A stretch of 27,264 nt of DNA from Bacteroidaceae bacterium (GCA_017548225.1 JAFYMV010000223.1:1-27264); one strand, 5' to 3'; shown: positions 6,446 through 14,788, numbered from the stretch's first letter. Program-made: numbers and translations. The notes: a model not told the origin generated them from the sequence alone.

Positions 6446-7999
6446 ATGAAACTCCCCAACGGATTTAAACTCTTCAAGAACGCATACAATGCTACAAAGC
6501 ATCAGATATGGGTCTCGGTATTTTTATTGGTGATAGTCACCATTATCTTCGCTATCCTCATGTGGATAGCCGAACATACGGCCGATAGCGACTACTCATT
6601 TTGGGATGCATTGGTGTGGACCTTCGTTAAGTATATAGAAGACCCTGCCGAAATTGCCGCTTCTGCCCCATTAACCATCTTCGGTAAGTTTGTAGGTACA
6701 CTGGTGGGTGTGCTTGGTATTGCTATTTTTGCGGTGCCTGCCGGTCTTATCGGCTCGGGATTGCTCGAGGCTATAGATGAAGAGAAGAAGGAAGAAAGTG
6801 TTCGAAAGAATGGTATCTCGCTCCACAAGCGTTTTCGTCGCACCGCCCAATCGGCTTCGTGGTTTTATAATGAAAAGGGATTGAAGGTAACCTATAAATT
6901 TGTCCCGCGCTACCGTTCGTTGGCACAGATACAGGTAAAGACCGGACTCACTGAAAATGAGATTATTGAGGCGGTAAACAACTGCCCCGACATGCGTTTG
7001 ATGAATATGGCCACCACGCAACGCAATGAAGATATGCCGCAAGATAGATTGGTAGTGGCCCATTTCCCCCTCAACAATGAGTATGGCTGCTTCCTCGACC
7101 GTAAATCTGATGTCACCATCGTTGCCCCTGTGGCAGTAACGGAGCTCGGCACTGGTAGCTTCGCATTCAGTTTGGCGGCTATGGGCGGCTTCAACTATGT
7201 GAGCAAGGAGCTTACCCCCAACCCCGATGACCCCTTTGGATTCTACTCTATGCAGAAGTCAAAGTTGGCCCTGATTGGCGATTATGACATGAAGGAAGAT
7301 GTAGAGTCTCAAGCCCTGCACTTCATGGACGACCTGAAGAAACTCAAGAAATATAGCGAAGACAATGGCAGAAAGCACTGGTTTGTCTTCATTATGGGCA
7401 CCGCCAAGTCGACTGAATGCCAAGTACATTTCTGGCGATTGGCCACCAACAAAGACAAGTCACTATCGTGCCAAGTGATAGGTGGAAACGAATATGGCAG
7501 TACCGTATTACCCGAAGATGAAGAGATTTTGCAACGCATCTACAGTACCTCTAAAGCCGCTTTGGAAGCGCGTGAGGTGATTGTTAAAGACAAGTCGCAG
7601 CCCATACAGGTATGCCTTGACAACAATGATATCCTCAAGAGTGTAGGCCCGTCAAATATCATGTGTCGCATGGGTGGCGGACGCGATTGCAATGCATTGA
7701 CCATACGCATCGGATACGAGATCCTCGTACGCCACAGCAGCCATCTGCTCATTGTCAAGGACATTGCCGATGCCATAAAGAAAGAGGTAGAGCCCACGCG
7801 TGCAATTCCCGAAGAGGCAAAGAAATGCTTTATGAGCGAGGGCGATGGCTATGCCGACGACTTTGGTCAGATGACAATATTCGAGCAAGATCCCGACAAG
7901 CTCAAGGAAATGATCAAGGATAAGAAGGCGCTGGCAAGACGCAATTTCGAAGCCTTCGACCTTGACGGCAATGTAGAAGAGCCCAAAAAGAAGCGATAA
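6446..7999 (+). CDS. Two-TM channel-like protein with noncanonical filter and large soluble domain
   Basis: Membrane protein of 517 residues. Residues 21-41 form TM1. FWDALVWTF (52-60) matches the pore helix of K+ channels, and residues 79-107 (GKFVGTLVGVLGIAIFAVPA, then GLIGSG) match the inner helix with its glycine hinge. The filter position, however, reads KYIEDPAEIA (62-71) with no TVGYG. Asp-Pro at this place recalls the altered filters of the CASTOR/POLLUX group, which is inference. Residues 112-517 are cytoplasmic. They contain GGGRDCNAL (410-418) and H430/H433, which faintly recall M20/M28-type peptidase folds, without a clear metal site. ATG 6446 is used because the promoter covers the earlier start. 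A strong terminator follows. The ion carried and the ligand sensed are unknown. Confidence 0.7.
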   Translation: MKLPNGFKLFKNAYNATKHQIWVSVFLLVIVTIIFAILMWIAEHTADSDYSFWDALVWTFVKYIEDPAEIAASAPLTIFGKFVGTLVGVLGIAIFAVPAGLIGSGLLEAIDEEKKEESVRKNGISLHKRFRRTAQSASWFYNEKGLKVTYKFVPRYRSLAQIQVKTGLTENEIIEAVNNCPDMRLMNMATTQRNEDMPQDRLVVAHFPLNNEYGCFLDRKSDVTIVAPVAVTELGTGSFAFSLAAMGGFNYVSKELTPNPDDPFGFYSMQKSKLALIGDYDMKEDVESQALHFMDDLKKLKKYSEDNGRKHWFVFIMGTAKSTECQVHFWRLATNKDKSLSCQVIGGNEYGSTVLPEDEEILQRIYSTSKAALEAREVIVKDKSQPIQVCLDNNDILKSVGPSNIMCRMGGGRDCNALTIRIGYEILVRHSSHLLIVKDIADAIKKEVEPTRAIPEEAKKCFMSEGDGYADDFGQMTIFEQDPDKLKEMIKDKKALARRNFEAFDLDGNVEEPKKKR

Positions 8000-8039
8000 A
8001 CTTCCCCTCCTCATTTTATACGCAAACATTTGTAATATA

Positions 8040-8075
8040 GGCTGTTCCGAGCGATAATTCGGGGCAGCCTTTTTT
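8040..8075 (+). terminator. Rho-independent terminator of the channel-like gene
   Basis: Stem GGCTGTTCCGA (8040-8050) with TCGGGGCAGCC (8059-8069): 11 pairs including two G-T, an 8-nt loop, followed by six T. It separates the channel gene from the AAA+ gene, so they are probably not one transcript. Confidence 0.85.
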
Positions 8076-8162
8076 ATGTGCGAAAAAAAGTTGGGCGTTT
8101 TATTGAAATTTTTTCCTTTTGTTTCTATATTATGTATGTTTTTTACACAAAATGCATAACTA

Positions 8163-9851
8163 ATGGAGAGCAAGACAACACAAAAAACGACCAAGACCAC
8201 GAAGACGACCAAGAAGGCCACTACAGTGCCCACCCTGCTTGAAGCCATCGAGCAGATAGTGCAGCTATCCGAAGACTCCAAGATGAGCGACGACTTTCTA
8301 CGCAAGGCAAAGCCACTATCCTCCTTTCTCGCCAAGAGCTACGGCATCACCGAGCGCCAAGCTATCCTTTTCTGCATATGCATGGAACATGGGCCACGCC
8401 GTGTCGACTACACCGACCTGGCGCGCCACCTCGACTTGAGCCATATCCGAGTATTGAGCTTTGCTTCAGATATCGATGCGCTGGTACATCGCCGTTTGCT
8501 GCGCTACCGAGATGCTCACGACGAAGACTCTTTCGATGTAAACCAACCCGTCATCACTGCGCTCAAGCACAACAAGGCATACGAGCAGCCCAAGCGTACG
8601 GGACTCGACTGTGCCGAACTGCTCGACTATATCGGCCAACTGTTTGACGAACTGGGCAACGACACCATTACCCCAAAGGACCTGATCGGCGAGGTGCACG
8701 AACTGCTGGCCGACAATCCACAGGTAGGACTCGTACAACGACTTACCGAACTGAAGATCAACGATGACGATGCCCTGCTGATGCTCCTCCTCTTCTGCCA
8801 TCTGCTCATCAACAAAGATGATGACGATATCCGCTTCGGCCAGATGGAGGAGCTGTTCGAGGACAAGAGCGATTATAACCGCACCAAAGTAGAGCTGCGC
8901 AAAGGCGAGCATTGCCTAATGCGTCGCAAGCTGATAGAGCACCGCAACGCCAACGGCATTGCCGATACCACCCGCTACAACCTTACCAATGAAGCCAAGC
9001 GTACCCTGCTTGCCGAGATGAAGGTGTTTGACGGGGAAGAAAAGTTCTCTGACCTACTCTCACATCACACGCTCACGCCCAAGACCCTCTTCTACCCCGA
9101 GAAGATAACCCAGCAGGTGGGCGAACTAGGTACCTTCTTTGCTCCCGACGAGTATGCCCGCATCAAGGGACGCATGCAGCAGCGCGGTTTTCGTCAAGGC
9201 TTCGCTTGCCTCTTCTATGGCGGTCCTGGCACAGGCAAGACCGAGACGGTATACCAGCTGGCCCGACAGACAGGGCGCGACATCATGGTAGTCGATGTTC
9301 CCCAGATAAAGAGCAAGTGGGTAGGCGACTCCGAGAAGAATGTAAAGGCGCTCTTTGACCGCTACCGCGATATGGTGAAGCGCGCTACCGTAGCCCCTAT
9401 CCTACTCTTCAACGAGGCCGATGCCATCATCAGCATCCGCAAGAGCGGAGCCAGCAATGCCGTTGACAAGATGGAGAACACCCTACAAAATATCATCCTG
9501 CAAGAGATGGAGAGCCTCGACGGTATCATGATTGCTACCACCAACCTCGAGGACAATCTTGACACCGCCTTCGAGCGTCGCTTCCTCTACAAGATACGCT
9601 TTGATAAGCCCGATGCCGTCGTGCGTAGTAAGATATGGCAACAAATGATTCCCGAGCTATCTGCCACCGATGCTACCACATTGGGTGAATGCTATGAGTT
9701 TAGCGGCGGACAGATTGAGAACATTGCCCGCAAGCACGCCATCCATTCCGTACTGTATGGCGACTCCCTCAATACCTTGTCTCAATTGCAAGAATATTGC
9801 GCATCAGAACGCCTCAATGTGCAAACTCAACGACGCAAGGTTGGATTCTAA
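8163..9851 (+). CDS. AAA+ ATPase with winged-helix-like N-terminal half
   Basis: Protein of 562 residues from the classical AAA clade (CDC48/spastin-like), whose members remodel or unfold proteins as ring oligomers. The tail at residues 3-20 is Lys/Thr-rich (KTT repeats). Residues 62-115 and about 200-275 look like two winged helices. The ATPase module begins near 310: Walker A GGPGTGKTE at 353-361, pore-loop segment KSKWVGDSEKN, Walker B ILLFNEAD where N417 replaces the usual Asp but E418 is kept, sensor 1 N461, arginines R472/R473, and sensor 2 region FSGGQIENIARKHA. LLFNEAD versions occur in some bacterial AAA ATPases, so it may still hydrolyse ATP. No clear promoter was found in the 87 nt after the terminator. 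The role is unknown, and any link to the channel rests on position only. Confidence 0.85.
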   Translation: MESKTTQKTTKTTKTTKKATTVPTLLEAIEQIVQLSEDSKMSDDFLRKAKPLSSFLAKSYGITERQAILFCICMEHGPRRVDYTDLARHLDLSHIRVLSFASDIDALVHRRLLRYRDAHDEDSFDVNQPVITALKHNKAYEQPKRTGLDCAELLDYIGQLFDELGNDTITPKDLIGEVHELLADNPQVGLVQRLTELKINDDDALLMLLLFCHLLINKDDDDIRFGQMEELFEDKSDYNRTKVELRKGEHCLMRRKLIEHRNANGIADTTRYNLTNEAKRTLLAEMKVFDGEEKFSDLLSHHTLTPKTLFYPEKITQQVGELGTFFAPDEYARIKGRMQQRGFRQGFACLFYGGPGTGKTETVYQLARQTGRDIMVVDVPQIKSKWVGDSEKNVKALFDRYRDMVKRATVAPILLFNEADAIISIRKSGASNAVDKMENTLQNIILQEMESLDGIMIATTNLEDNLDTAFERRFLYKIRFDKPDAVVRSKIWQQMIPELSATDATTLGECYEFSGGQIENIARKHAIHSVLYGDSLNTLSQLQEYCASERLNVQTQRRKVGF

Positions 9852-10090
9852 AAATGGAGCAATCATCCGACGATAATAGTTAAAAAATCATAAAAATTCA
9901 TTATTTATCTTTAACCTCAACCATTTTCGGCCGTTTTTTGCCGGTTTTGGGTCATTTATGTACAAAAAAGTACCCTATATATAGAAGGGGTTACTTTCCA
10001 AGAGCAAGTAATAGGAGGAATTTCATTAGCAAGACATGCCATATCCTCGCAAAAAACGGATTTTATAAACCACATAAATAAATACAACTG

Positions 10091-10945
10091 ATGAGACAAC
10101 TTAAGATTTCAAAGAGCATTACCACCCGCGACAACACGCTTGACCGCTACCTGCAAGAGATTAGTCGCGAGTCCATGATCACCATTGAAGAAGAAGTGCT
10201 GCTTGCCCAGCGCATCCGTCAGGGCGACCGCAGAGCGCTCAATAAGCTAACGAGTGCCAACTTGCGCTTCGTGGTGTCAGTAGCTAAGCAATACCAAAAT
10301 CAGGGGTTGAGTCTCTCTGACCTCATCAACGAGGGCAATATAGGACTCATCAAAGCCGCCGAGAAGTTCGACGAGACACGCGGCTTCAAGTTCATCAGTT
10401 ATGCCGTATGGTGGATACGCCAATCCATCCTGCAAGCCATTGCCGAGCAGTCGCGTAGCATACGCCTCCCGCTCAATCAGGTAGGTCTGATCAATAAGAT
10501 CAGCAAGGAGATTGCCCGTTTCGAGCAAGAGCACGAGCGTCGTCCATCTGCCGAAGAGTTGTCCGACATACTGGATATCCCCGTCGACAAGATTGAAGAC
10601 ACACTGCAGCAATCGGGTCGTCAGATTTCAGTAGACGCCCCCTTTGTTGAGGGTGAGGAGAACAGCCTACTCGATGTGCTCACCAACGACGACGCACCCC
10701 GCACCGACCACTCGCTCATGGACGAGTCGCTCTCTACCGAGATATCGCGCTCGCTCTCTACGCTCAACGATCGTGAGCGCGACATATTGCAGATGTTCTT
10801 CGGTATCGGATGTCACGAGATGACGCTTGAGGAGATAGCCGAACATTTTGGTCTCACTCGCGAGCGTGTGCGCCAAATCAAGGAGAAGGCCTTACGCCAC
10901 ATGCGCCACTCCTACCGCAGCAACCTACTCAAATCCTACTTGTAG
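10091..10945 (+). CDS. rpoD: Primary sigma factor of RNA polymerase (sigma ABfr type)
   Basis: Housekeeping sigma factor of 284 residues, the short form found in Bacteroidetes: the acidic region 1.1 and the large non-conserved insert of E. coli RpoD are missing. Visible regions are 1.2 (DRYLQEISRESMITIEEEV), 2.1-2.2 (ANLRFVVSVAKQYQNQGLSL, then DLINEGNIGLIKAAEKFD), 2.3-2.4 (FISYAVWWIRQSILQAIAEQ), region 3 (RRPSAEELSDILDIP) and 4.2 with the helix-turn-helix MTLEEIAEHFGLTRERVRQI. Proteins of this type recognise the TTG/TAnnTTTG promoters that recur in this window. The 239-nt upstream region is A/T-rich and contains no TAnnTTTG I would trust. A GGAGG-like run about 75 nt upstream is too distant to be its ribosome site. 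Confidence 0.95.
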   Translation: MRQLKISKSITTRDNTLDRYLQEISRESMITIEEEVLLAQRIRQGDRRALNKLTSANLRFVVSVAKQYQNQGLSLSDLINEGNIGLIKAAEKFDETRGFKFISYAVWWIRQSILQAIAEQSRSIRLPLNQVGLINKISKEIARFEQEHERRPSAEELSDILDIPVDKIEDTLQQSGRQISVDAPFVEGEENSLLDVLTNDDAPRTDHSLMDESLSTEISRSLSTLNDRERDILQMFFGIGCHEMTLEEIAEHFGLTRERVRQIKEKALRHMRHSYRSNLLKSYL

Positions 10946-10990
10946 TGATTGTTTAGGTTGCGCGCACGAGGAAAAAACAAAAAGTTTCCT

Positions 10991-10998
10991 TACATTTG
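10991..10998 (+). promoter_or_regulatory. -7 element before the two-gene unknown unit
   Basis: TACATTTG is an exact TAnnTTTG, about 58 nt before ATG 11057. No TTG is found at the right distance; the closest at 10958-10960 is 30 nt away. The call rests on one element. Confidence 0.45.
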
Positions 10999-11056
10999 CG
11001 GTAGGTAAATCTGCCTTAAAAAGACTTTAAACATCCATACTAAGATAAAAAGCAAT

Positions 11057-11554
11057 ATGAAACAAGTAAAGATTACCATCGAAGGAACGATACAGATTTG
11101 TGAATATGCATCTACAAGAGACGCGTTCTACGACACCTTCTACATGACACTGGGTTGGCACACCGTAGACGCGCTATATGTGAATGACAATGAGAATGAT
11201 AACCTCATCAAGAAGAAGGGAAAGTATGTCAAAGTGGGCGATTATTTCCACGACCTCTTTTCCGAAGAGGGCTGCCATCCGCTACCTGTAGAGGTACACT
11301 TGAGAGAGACACATGGAGGCGACCGCTTCAGCTATACCATAGAGTTGCAAGACGATGAGGAGTTTGACATAAAGAAGGTGCAGTTGGTCAAGTCCGACTA
11401 CGAGATTGAGTGCTGCCCCTACTTCATCCTGGCCCACCACATCCTTTACGATGGTAAGGAAATCGTAGTAAACGAGGAGGATGAGTATCTCACCTGTGGT
11501 ATCGACGGCCGATATTGCAGTGAGTATACAATCGACTATTTTGTAAACGATTAA
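11057..11554 (+). CDS. Unrecognised acidic protein, first gene of a pair
   Basis: I do not recognise this 165-residue protein. There is no signal peptide or membrane segment, so it is probably cytoplasmic. It is markedly acidic and appears beta-rich, with alternating hydrophobic stretches such as VKITIEGTIQICEYA, FSYTIELQDDEEFDIKKVQL and EYTIDYFVND. It contains several cysteines (including ECC around residues 117-119), not arranged as an obvious metal site. Only 14 nt separate it from the next gene on the same strand, and a strong terminator follows that gene, so the two almost certainly form one unit. Its base composition does not stand out. Confidence 0.7.
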   Translation: MKQVKITIEGTIQICEYASTRDAFYDTFYMTLGWHTVDALYVNDNENDNLIKKKGKYVKVGDYFHDLFSEEGCHPLPVEVHLRETHGGDRFSYTIELQDDEEFDIKKVQLVKSDYEIECCPYFILAHHILYDGKEIVVNEEDEYLTCGIDGRYCSEYTIDYFVND

Positions 11555-11568
11555 CCCCCTTATACACC

Positions 11569-12243
11569 ATGCTTCCCATAATGACTGTCGATGACCTATA
11601 CCGACGCCTTCCCTACACCCTAAGAGAGATTCTGCACAACAAGTACCCCGAGTTGTTAGAGATTGCCGAGTCAGGGTGTGCTGTGATGGAGATAATGCAA
11701 AACGCTCTTATCGAGTTGTTGCCCCTGTCAAAGGGTCTGCTACCTTACGACACCGAGCAACTCCACAAGGCCAAAGCGCAAGCAGCCTATCGGGGTTACA
11801 TCTACGAATATTCGCTATTCAAGTTTATCGACGCCGTCTACTCCACCCTTCACGCACAATGCACCGAATTGGCAGAAGCACTCAATTCGTGCGAATCGCA
11901 GGAAGAGAAGAATGCTTTAGACAAGGTGAGAGAAACCTTGAATGCCCTGTACCATATCCTGCCGAACAGTGATGATCTACTCTCCTTACGGGATGAAGGT
12001 TTGCAAAGACTATATACCCTGAAGGAGTTTATGGGCAATCGGTTTGACTTTCCCGTCATATCCGTCTACAAGGAAAATGGCACTCTACGCGGTACCTGGA
12101 GTTTCCTTGACATTATGGGCACCATCGACAAGGAAGCGGCTTCGCACAAAGACCTGTTGACCGACCTCCACCATGCCCCTATCCCCAGTAGCCCTACTAT
12201 AGGAAAAGTAGTAGACGACGAAAAGATGGTGCGTATCTACTGA
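11569..12243 (+). CDS. Unrecognised helical protein, second gene of a pair
   Basis: Protein of 224 residues with no family I can name. It appears mostly alpha-helical and soluble, with long amphipathic segments such as TLREILHNKYPELLEIAESG and EKNALDKVRETLNALYHILP. The C-terminal third is different (FDFPVISVYKENGTLRGTWS, later PIPSSPTIGKVVDDEKMVRIY) and may be a beta or extended tail. ATG 11569 is given; a second in-frame ATG at 11581 (MTVDDLYRRL) is an equally good start. It lies 14 nt after the preceding unknown gene and is followed 12 nt later by a terminator, so the pair is probably expressed together and may work together. Confidence 0.7.
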   Translation: MLPIMTVDDLYRRLPYTLREILHNKYPELLEIAESGCAVMEIMQNALIELLPLSKGLLPYDTEQLHKAKAQAAYRGYIYEYSLFKFIDAVYSTLHAQCTELAEALNSCESQEEKNALDKVRETLNALYHILPNSDDLLSLRDEGLQRLYTLKEFMGNRFDFPVISVYKENGTLRGTWSFLDIMGTIDKEAASHKDLLTDLHHAPIPSSPTIGKVVDDEKMVRIY

Positions 12244-12255
12244 TATCTGCCCCTT

Positions 12256-12290
12256 ACTCCCCCGATTTCTTGGCATTTCGGGGGAGTTTT
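12256..12290 (+). terminator. Terminator of the unknown two-gene unit
   Basis: Perfect 10-bp stem ACTCCCCCGA (12256-12265) with TCGGGGGAGT (12278-12287), a 12-nt loop and a short run of T. Confidence 0.85.
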
Positions 12291-12404
12291 GTTTACTTTG
12301 GGATAGATAGGAATGAGTCCGATAGCCAGAGGAGGGGATTGTTGATTAACTGAAAGCTATACTGCAAATATCTCTTAAATCTAATCACTTTTTTTGCCTA
12401 CAAC

Positions 12405-12435
12405 TTGATGTTTCTCTGAATGTTTACTATATTAG
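12405..12435 (+). promoter_or_regulatory. Promoter of the DUF4954 gene
   Basis: TTG at 12405-12407, 20-nt spacer, then TATATTAG at 12428-12435, which matches TAnnTTTG at seven of eight positions counting the free ones. The leader to ATG 12461 would be about 20 nt. Confidence 0.6.
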
Positions 12436-12460
12436 CACCGCAAAAATAAATATATGCACT

Positions 12461-14695
12461 ATGGAACGAGTTACCCTACTACCCCCGACCGCATTGAGCG
12501 ACGGATGGATTGATGCACGATATCTGCCCGAGGGGAAGGATAAATACTATATACGCAACCGACAGGTAACACCTCCTGTAGGTGGGTGGAGACATCTGCG
12601 GAGCAATGAGATAGAACGACTGGTGATGAACAACAACACGGCTTCGTCGTGGGATACGGTGTGGGTAACTGACGACTTTGATCCGAGCATGGTGAAGGAT
12701 AACAAATTCTACGGCACCGTGCGCATGGGACGCATTAGCAACGGAGCGCTGCAATACCATGACTTGAGGTTGCCCGTAGGCATCACCAACTCGAGCATAC
12801 ACTCATGCGACATCGGTGATGACTGCGCCATACACGATGTGCACTACATGTCGCACTACATCATCGGCAGCCACACCATGCTCTTCAACATACAAGAGAT
12901 GGCGTGTACCGACCATGCCAAGTTTGGCAACGGCATCGTCAAGGATGGCGAGCCAGAGGCGGTGCGCGTACGCATAGAGGTCATGAACGAGACGGGAGCA
13001 CGCTCGGTAATGCCCTTCGATGGGATGATACCCGCCGATGCGTTCCTATGGGCCAAGTATGTAGATGACAAGGCATTGCAGGAGCGGTTGGCAGACATCA
13101 CACAACGCACCGTAGACCACCATCGCGGATACTATGGGGTGATAGGCGAGCGTTGCGTCATCAAGAACTCGTCAATTATCAAGGATGTTAAGATTGGCAC
13201 CGACTGCTACATCAAGGGGGCATCGAAACTAAAAAACATTACCATCAACTCATCGGATGAGGAGCCTTCGCAGATAGGCGAGAATGTGATCCTCGTCAAT
13301 GGTATCGTAGGATACGGATGTCGCATTTTCTACTCGTGCACGGCGGTGAAATTTATTCTTGGCAACAACTCTAACCTCAAATATGGTGCGCGACTCATCA
13401 ACTCCATCATGGGTGACAATAGCACGATATCGTGCTGTGAGGTACTGAACAACCTTATCTTCCCCGGACATGAGCAGCATCACAACAACTCGTTCCTCAT
13501 CGCTTCGGTTATCATGGGACAGAGCAACATGGCGGCAGGCGCTACCATAGGCAGCAACCACAATAGTCGCACCAACGACGGCGAGCTGGTAGCGGGACGC
13601 GGATTCTGGCCGGGATTGTGCTCATCGGTGAAGCACTCGAGCCGCTTCGCATCGTTTGCCCTCTTGGCCAAAGGAGACTACCCCGCCGAGATGAACATCT
13701 CCCTACCCTTCGCACTCGTGAGCAACAATGTGGCAGACAACAGACTCGAGGTGATGCCTGCCTACTGGTGGATGTACAATATGTACGCTCTGGCACGCAA
13801 CACATGGAAATATCGTACACGAGACAAGCGCATCACACGCATACAAAACATTGAATTTGACACCTTTGCACCCGACACCATGCAGGAGGTGATGCATGCA
13901 CGCCAGCTCTTGGAACTGTGGACAGGAAAGGCTTATCTGAACAAAAACGATAACGCTGACAATAACCCAAACGGAGATATCCTGAAAGATAATTCTCAAT
14001 TTTCAATTCTCAATTTTCAATTAACCGGTCGTCGATTGTTACAGGGCGACCGTAAGGTGGTAGATAAGCTTACCGTTCTGGGCGAAGGGATGGAGAATAG
14101 CCATCGGCCGGTACACATACTCAAGGTGTATGATGCCTACCATGCCTATGGCGACATGCTCATACACTATGCCATGAGCAATGTGATGGACTACCTCGAC
14201 CACCGCACTCCCCAGTGGGAGCAGCTCTCACAAATGGCCGGCAAGAAGCCTTGTGAGGCGTGGATAAATCTCGGCGGACAACTGGTAAAGGCTGCCGACT
14301 TGAACGCTCTGCGAAGCGACATCTGCAACGGCACGCTCGACTCATGGGACGACATACACCGCCGCTACAATGAGCTATGGGGGCAATACGCTACAGATAA
14401 GCTATGCCATGCGCTACAGGCATTACACATGGCGCTCGATACCGATGCCATAACGACCGACCTATGGCTACAGGCACTGGCACACGAGGAGCGCATACAG
14501 CGCCGCATCAGCGAGCAGGTTTACCTATCGCGCAAGAAGGATCATGACAACGCCTTCCGCACATCGACCTGCCGCAATGCCGAAGAGTCTATGGCGGTAT
14601 ATGGCACACCCGAAGAGAATAGCTTCGTCAACCAGGTGCGCGATGAGATGTTTGCCAACATCAAACGGATAGAGGGATTGAGAAATTTGCTTTGA
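12461..14695 (+). CDS. DUF4954 family left-handed beta-helix protein
   Basis: Large protein of 744 residues resembling the Bacteroidetes DUF4954 family. Its biochemical role is not established as far as I know. Two blocks of hexapeptide-like repeats, about residues 90-150 and 232-400 (CVIKNSSIIKDVKIGTDCYI, GENVILVNGIVGYG, NLKYGARLINSIMGDNSTIS), indicate a left-handed beta-helix as in sugar-nucleotide acyltransferases and nucleotidyltransferase C-termini. GATIGSNHNSR lies at about 361-371 and is rich in possible ligand residues. The C-terminal part (from about 430) is helical. Between them, around residues 511-521, a polar Asn/Asp-rich linker is encoded partly by a heptamer repeat. There is no signal peptide. 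The gene has its own promoter. The assignment is to a family, not a function. Confidence 0.85.
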   Translation: MERVTLLPPTALSDGWIDARYLPEGKDKYYIRNRQVTPPVGGWRHLRSNEIERLVMNNNTASSWDTVWVTDDFDPSMVKDNKFYGTVRMGRISNGALQYHDLRLPVGITNSSIHSCDIGDDCAIHDVHYMSHYIIGSHTMLFNIQEMACTDHAKFGNGIVKDGEPEAVRVRIEVMNETGARSVMPFDGMIPADAFLWAKYVDDKALQERLADITQRTVDHHRGYYGVIGERCVIKNSSIIKDVKIGTDCYIKGASKLKNITINSSDEEPSQIGENVILVNGIVGYGCRIFYSCTAVKFILGNNSNLKYGARLINSIMGDNSTISCCEVLNNLIFPGHEQHHNNSFLIASVIMGQSNMAAGATIGSNHNSRTNDGELVAGRGFWPGLCSSVKHSSRFASFALLAKGDYPAEMNISLPFALVSNNVADNRLEVMPAYWWMYNMYALARNTWKYRTRDKRITRIQNIEFDTFAPDTMQEVMHARQLLELWTGKAYLNKNDNADNNPNGDILKDNSQFSILNFQLTGRRLLQGDRKVVDKLTVLGEGMENSHRPVHILKVYDAYHAYGDMLIHYAMSNVMDYLDHRTPQWEQLSQMAGKKPCEAWINLGGQLVKAADLNALRSDICNGTLDSWDDIHRRYNELWGQYATDKLCHALQALHMALDTDAITTDLWLQALAHEERIQRRISEQVYLSRKKDHDNAFRTSTCRNAEESMAVYGTPEENSFVNQVRDEMFANIKRIEGLRNLL
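13995..14022 (+). repeat. Heptamer tandem repeat (YTCAATT x4) inside coding sequence
   Basis: CTCAATTTTCAATT occurs twice without a gap (13995-14008 and 14009-14022), which is four copies of YTCAATT, preceded by AATT. It encodes part of a low-complexity linker in the DUF4954 protein. The unit is 7 nt, so gain or loss of one copy breaks the frame. Confidence 0.9.
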
Positions 14696-14724
14696 ACAAT
14701 GCCATCGGAAAAGCGAACTAAAAG

Positions 14725-14755
14725 TTGCGACATTGGCAAATAGCCTATATCTTTG
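14725..14755 (+). promoter_or_regulatory. Promoter of the nitrilase-proCBA unit
   Basis: TTG at 14725-14727, a 20-nt spacer, then TATCTTTG at 14748-14755: a full match to the Bacteroidetes consensus, with about 27 nt of leader before ATG 14789. No other promoter is evident before proC, proB or proA. Confidence 0.8.
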
Positions 14756-14788
14756 CATACTTAACAAATAAGTAAAAATAGTGAAACA

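Noticed and set aside
7652..8335. Minus-strand open frame of 227 codons across the channel end and AAA+ start
   Set aside because: It crosses two well-supported genes and the terminator at 8040-8075; its composition is that of an antisense shadow.
9928..9943. CGGC/GCCG hairpin upstream of rpoD as a terminator
   Set aside because: Only four pairs and the following T-run is interrupted; too weak to call.
13991..14022. CTCAATTTTCAATT repeat as a small CRISPR-like array
   Set aside because: The copies are adjacent without spacers and lie inside an open reading frame; no cas genes are present.
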